The position numbers and the translations under genes were made by a program. 64,000 nt of DNA from the NCBI GenBank assembly GCA_001414485.1, contig LLEY01000022.1:186001-250000 (forward strand), in the 5' to 3' direction. This DNA is from Calycina herbarum (lineage: Eukaryota > Ascomycota > Leotiomycetes > Helotiales > Pezizellaceae). The first letter of the stretch is position 1, and each line of letters opens with the position of its first letter. Shown here piece after piece: positions 61,101 through 64,000 of the stretch. The notes under the pieces were generated by a model. The model searched no databases. It was not told where the DNA came from and saw nothing but the letters and a program-made list of their open reading frames with translations.

Positions 61101-63075
61101 TTTAAATACTATAGTAATTCTCTTTTCTACTGTTAATACTTGATATTTTTTATTAATTACTAACTTATAATCTTAACTAGGTAGGTAGGTAATAATATCT
61201 AATTTTAGATATCTATTATATTTATTAAATCTATTTAGATAAGACTACTACTATTTAGTAGTATCTCTCTTTAGGTTAGTAACTATCTATATATCTCTCT
61301 TCTCTAGGTAGTTATTAGATACTACTTATTTAAGTCCTAGTTCTTTAAATTTAATACTTTCTCTTCTAGTAATAGAGCTAACAATAGTTACTTAGTCCTA
61401 GTTATTATATACTATTATATAAGTAGTTAGAATAGTAGAATTAATTTCTTAAGTAGAATATAAGCTCTAAAAGTTAGGTTTCTAGCTTTCTATATATACC
61501 TATCTATTCTCTCTTTTAAAGGTTCTAATAAACACCTATATTTCTTCTTATTTAGGTTTATATATTCTAGGATCTACCTCTTATAAGTTAGATATTAATT
61601 CTAATAATTCTAATAAACTTATTAAAGATAATAATTTATATTCGACTTATAATAGTACTATCTATTCTTTAGTTAAACGTATATTATAATATATCTTAAG
61701 AAGCGAGTTACTATTATTATTAGTATTCTATATTTCTTCTATTTAGGTCTTAAGTTTCTTATTCTACTTAATCTATATACTATATTCTCTAGCTTTAAGC
61801 TTCTTATTTATAAGTTCGATTTAATTAAGTAATACTACCTCTATTTAGATAGTAGTATTAATCTATTTCTTTCTTTTAAAGTCTTTCTTCTTACTATACT
61901 CGTTTACTCTATAGCTAGGAAGGCTATATAAGTAATATAAGTTTTACTTATATCAACGATTTCGCTTCTTCTAGGAAAGTTCTTCTTTATAGTTTCTTTT
62001 TTTAAAATCTATGATTTCTAAGTAGTGTTAATTTCTATAGAATCTCTATAGTTCTTTTTACTATTCTTTTCTTATTAATATCTATAACTACCTCTTTTTT
62101 CTAGGCTTTATTTATAATTCTAATTATTAATCTTAATTATATTATTAGTTAATTTATTAAGCGTATCTAGGAAGTTATCCTAAGCTAGCTCGTTCTTAAT
62201 ACTATCTTTTAATTCTTTATAAAACTGTTATATAAGGCTTCGTCGTTCTAGCTAAGGTATATAGAGTACTATTAGAATATTAATATATACTTAGTAGCCG
62301 AGCCTTTTTATTAAAGAGTATATAAGACTTATACTACTTTTTTCTTTAAATCTATATCTATAAACACCTGATTAATCTCTTTCTTAAACCTAGTAATAGT
62401 TAAGAATAACTCTTAAGTACTTTTACTTATAAGATTAAATACTTTTCTATTTAATATTTTATTTTTCTAAAAATCCTCTAAATAAGGTTCTATCTAGTTA
62501 TACGCTACTTTCTTAAGACGAGTAGTAAGTTATATAATCTAATCTGTTTTATAGGTAAACTATACTAAGTAAAAGTTTAAGTATATTAAAGCTTTTATAA
62601 TAAACTTAGTAAGTTTCTCTAGAGAGCTATTAAATGTTTTTAGTACTAGTAGTTTCACCTCCTCTCTAAGAGTAGTAACTAGTACTACTAGTATTATTAG
62701 CGCTGCTAGTAGTATAGGAGTTAAGCCTAAGACTAGTATATTCTTCGATATTATATCAGTAGTACTTCTACTAGAGTGCTTAAAGTATAACGAAATAATA
62801 AGCTATCTAATAAAAGTAATTATTTTAATAGTTAGTATATAGATAAGAAGTACTAATACGATAAGTTATTTACTTAGAAATAAACTCGTTACTTATATCA
62901 AAGATATTAAACAAGATAATAAGATTAATAACTAGAGTTAAGTACGAAGCTTCTATCTAGGTAGTAGATATACTAGTATATATAGAACCTCTTATACTAC
63001 CTAGATCCCTATATAAGCCTAGATCTCTAGATCTCTATAGATCTCTTAAGAGATCTAAGAAGATCTATTATATAA

Positions 63076-64000
63076 TATAACGAAACTTAAACGAACTAAA
63101 CAAAGATGACTAAGTCTCGAAGGTTGGTATATAGGTAAGAAGTATAGATACGCCGGGTTATTTACTTAGAAGTGAACTCGTTACTTATATTAAAGATGTT
63201 AAATAAGATAATAAGATTGATAACTAAAGTTAAGTACGAAGCTCCTATCTAATAGCAGACGTGCTAGTTTTATATAGAACCTCTTATACTACCTGGATCC
63301 CTATATAAGCCTAGATCTCTCTAGATCTCTCAAGGGATCTGAGGAGATCTATCACGTGACTACCAACGATTATCTAATAGTAAGATCCTGAAATACCTAA
63401 ATGCCTTTATATTACTGATTTCCTCCTATACTACCTTCCGTTTCCTAGATATCGTGCCTTATCCTATTAGAGCGCTATCTAGACTACTTACTACGTATAA
63501 CGTAATTCGTAATACTATCCCCTTCTTAGCCTAGCGTATCCTTACACTTAAGTATAAGCTAAGGAACTCGGTTAGAGTACTAGCAGTATCCTTTCCTTTC
63601 TATTATATCCTATTCTATATAAAAGAAGAAAGAAGAATAAATACTTCTTATAAAAAGTATTAAAATAGTTTATAACGAAATATTACCCTATTCTTACTAT
63701 ACTTTTTAAAAACGTAGATGTTTTATTAACACTTCCTAATCTTCTTAATATTCTAAATACGTTTGTTCGAAACTAAAATATAATAGAACTAACGATGCCT
63801 AGGAGAAGAACGTTCCTCGTACTAGCGACTGGTCCTCTATCGAAAGACAAGAGGAGAAGCTGGATAGGGAGGAGGAGGAGGCGATAGCGAAGATTCTATA
63901 GTTATAAAAGCAGAAGGCCTTTCTTAAAGAAAGGCGACGTAAAATGTCCTATCGAGGACTTCGCTTTCTTAATAAACTTAACACTACCGAGGAGGTAGAA
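63076..64000 (-). mobile_element. element E5: 3' LTR and start of a further Ty3 element, off window
   Basis: Family-B LTR 63,076-63,514 (TATAACGAAACTTAAACG to AATTCGTAATA) inserted in the E3 5' LTR, followed by the polypurine complement CTATCCCCTTCTTAG. It is less mutated than E3 and keeps more CA/TG steps, so it probably arrived later. The rest of the element lies beyond 64,000. Confidence 0.75.
63790..64000 (+). pseudogene. E5 antisense coiled-coil frame, best-preserved copy, cut by window end
   Basis: Plus-strand frame antisense to the expected gag-pol. It reads NVPRTSDWSSIERQEEKLDR, then EEEEAIAKIL, two RIP-type stops, KQKAFLKERRRKMSYRGLRF, LNKLNTTEEVE, and continues past the window end. 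Only about three stops occur in some 70 codons. Confidence 0.55.

Larger units (their letters stand above)
54529..63075 (-). mobile_element. element E3: Ty3/gypsy relative with nested Fot1
   Basis: 3' LTR 54,529-54,973 (TATAACGAAATAATAAGC to TTTATAATA), then on the plus-strand map the polypurine complement CTATCCTCTTCTT. Next come the antisense frame, chromodomain (about 55,640-55,880, minus strand), integrase split by a Fot1 element, RT (YYLDN-type block near 59,700), protease (about 60,490-60,700) and gag (about 61,900-62,760). The CTTAAAG primer-binding edge is at 62,780-62,785, and a partial 5' LTR 62,786-63,075 is cut by E5. All frames carry many RIP stops. Confidence 0.82.
25920..64000. 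other. RIP-mutated heterochromatin-like transposon block
   Basis: For 38 kb, TpA is very common and CpA/TpG very rare while CpG remains. ATG codons are therefore scarce and long reading frames are lost on both strands. Transposon protein motifs are still legible but full of TAA and TAG, typically at former CAA, CAG, CGA or TGG codons. This is the pattern expected of repeat-induced point mutation with CpA preference. The individual elements are listed below. Confidence 0.9.

Overview
The window comes from a filamentous ascomycete (Pezizomycotina). The gene content fits Leotiomycetes, but the sequence alone does not prove the class. The evidence is compact protein genes with short GT-AG introns (about 50-150 nt), a secreted DUF8021-type protein found only in fungi, a single MadBub-type checkpoint kinase, and a large block of transposons with the mutation signature of repeat-induced point mutation (RIP).

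Positions 1 to about 25,570 are ordinary gene space with eight genes. They are: the 3' part of an unrecognised coiled-coil/low-complexity protein (+); a UBR1-type N-recognin ubiquitin ligase (-); the small respiratory subunit QCR9 (-), spread over five tiny exons; PYM, the Mago-Y14 partner (+), divergent from QCR9; an inosine-uridine-type nucleoside hydrolase (+); a secreted DUF8021 protein (+); a BUB1/Mad3-type spindle checkpoint kinase (-), divergent from an amidohydrolase/nucleobase-deaminase-like enzyme (+); and a short 2EXR/F-box-like family gene (-). Intergenic regions hold AT-rich relic patches and an unexplained GGTTACC-containing repeat found at two separate loci. These genes are housekeeping or metabolic singletons and do not look like a cluster.

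From about 25,900 to the end (38 kb), the DNA is a nested pile of dead transposons. CpA and TpG are almost absent, so ATG is rare and no long ORF survives, while CpG is retained. This is CpA-to-TpA RIP acting on both strands. The nesting can be read from target-site duplications. A Ty3/gypsy chromovirus (E1, 33,920-51,045, TSD ACTAA) sits inside an older minus-strand relative (E2). E1 itself carries a Tad/I-like LINE in its 5' LTR (15-bp TSD), two Fot1/pogo DNA transposons in its coding region (TA duplications), and an oppositely oriented solo LTR in its 3' LTR (TSD CTACT). A third minus-strand relative (E3) fills 54,529-63,075 with its own Fot1 insertion. A fourth (E5) enters at 63,076 and runs off the window. 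Solo LTRs of two further families are also present; one of them looks almost free of RIP.

The most interesting structure is a coiled-coil reading frame lying antisense to gag-pol between the chromodomain and the 3' LTR of three elements of this Ty3 family. Its peptide blocks are recognisable in all three despite RIP. No rRNA, tRNA, CRISPR array or plasmid-like origin was seen.
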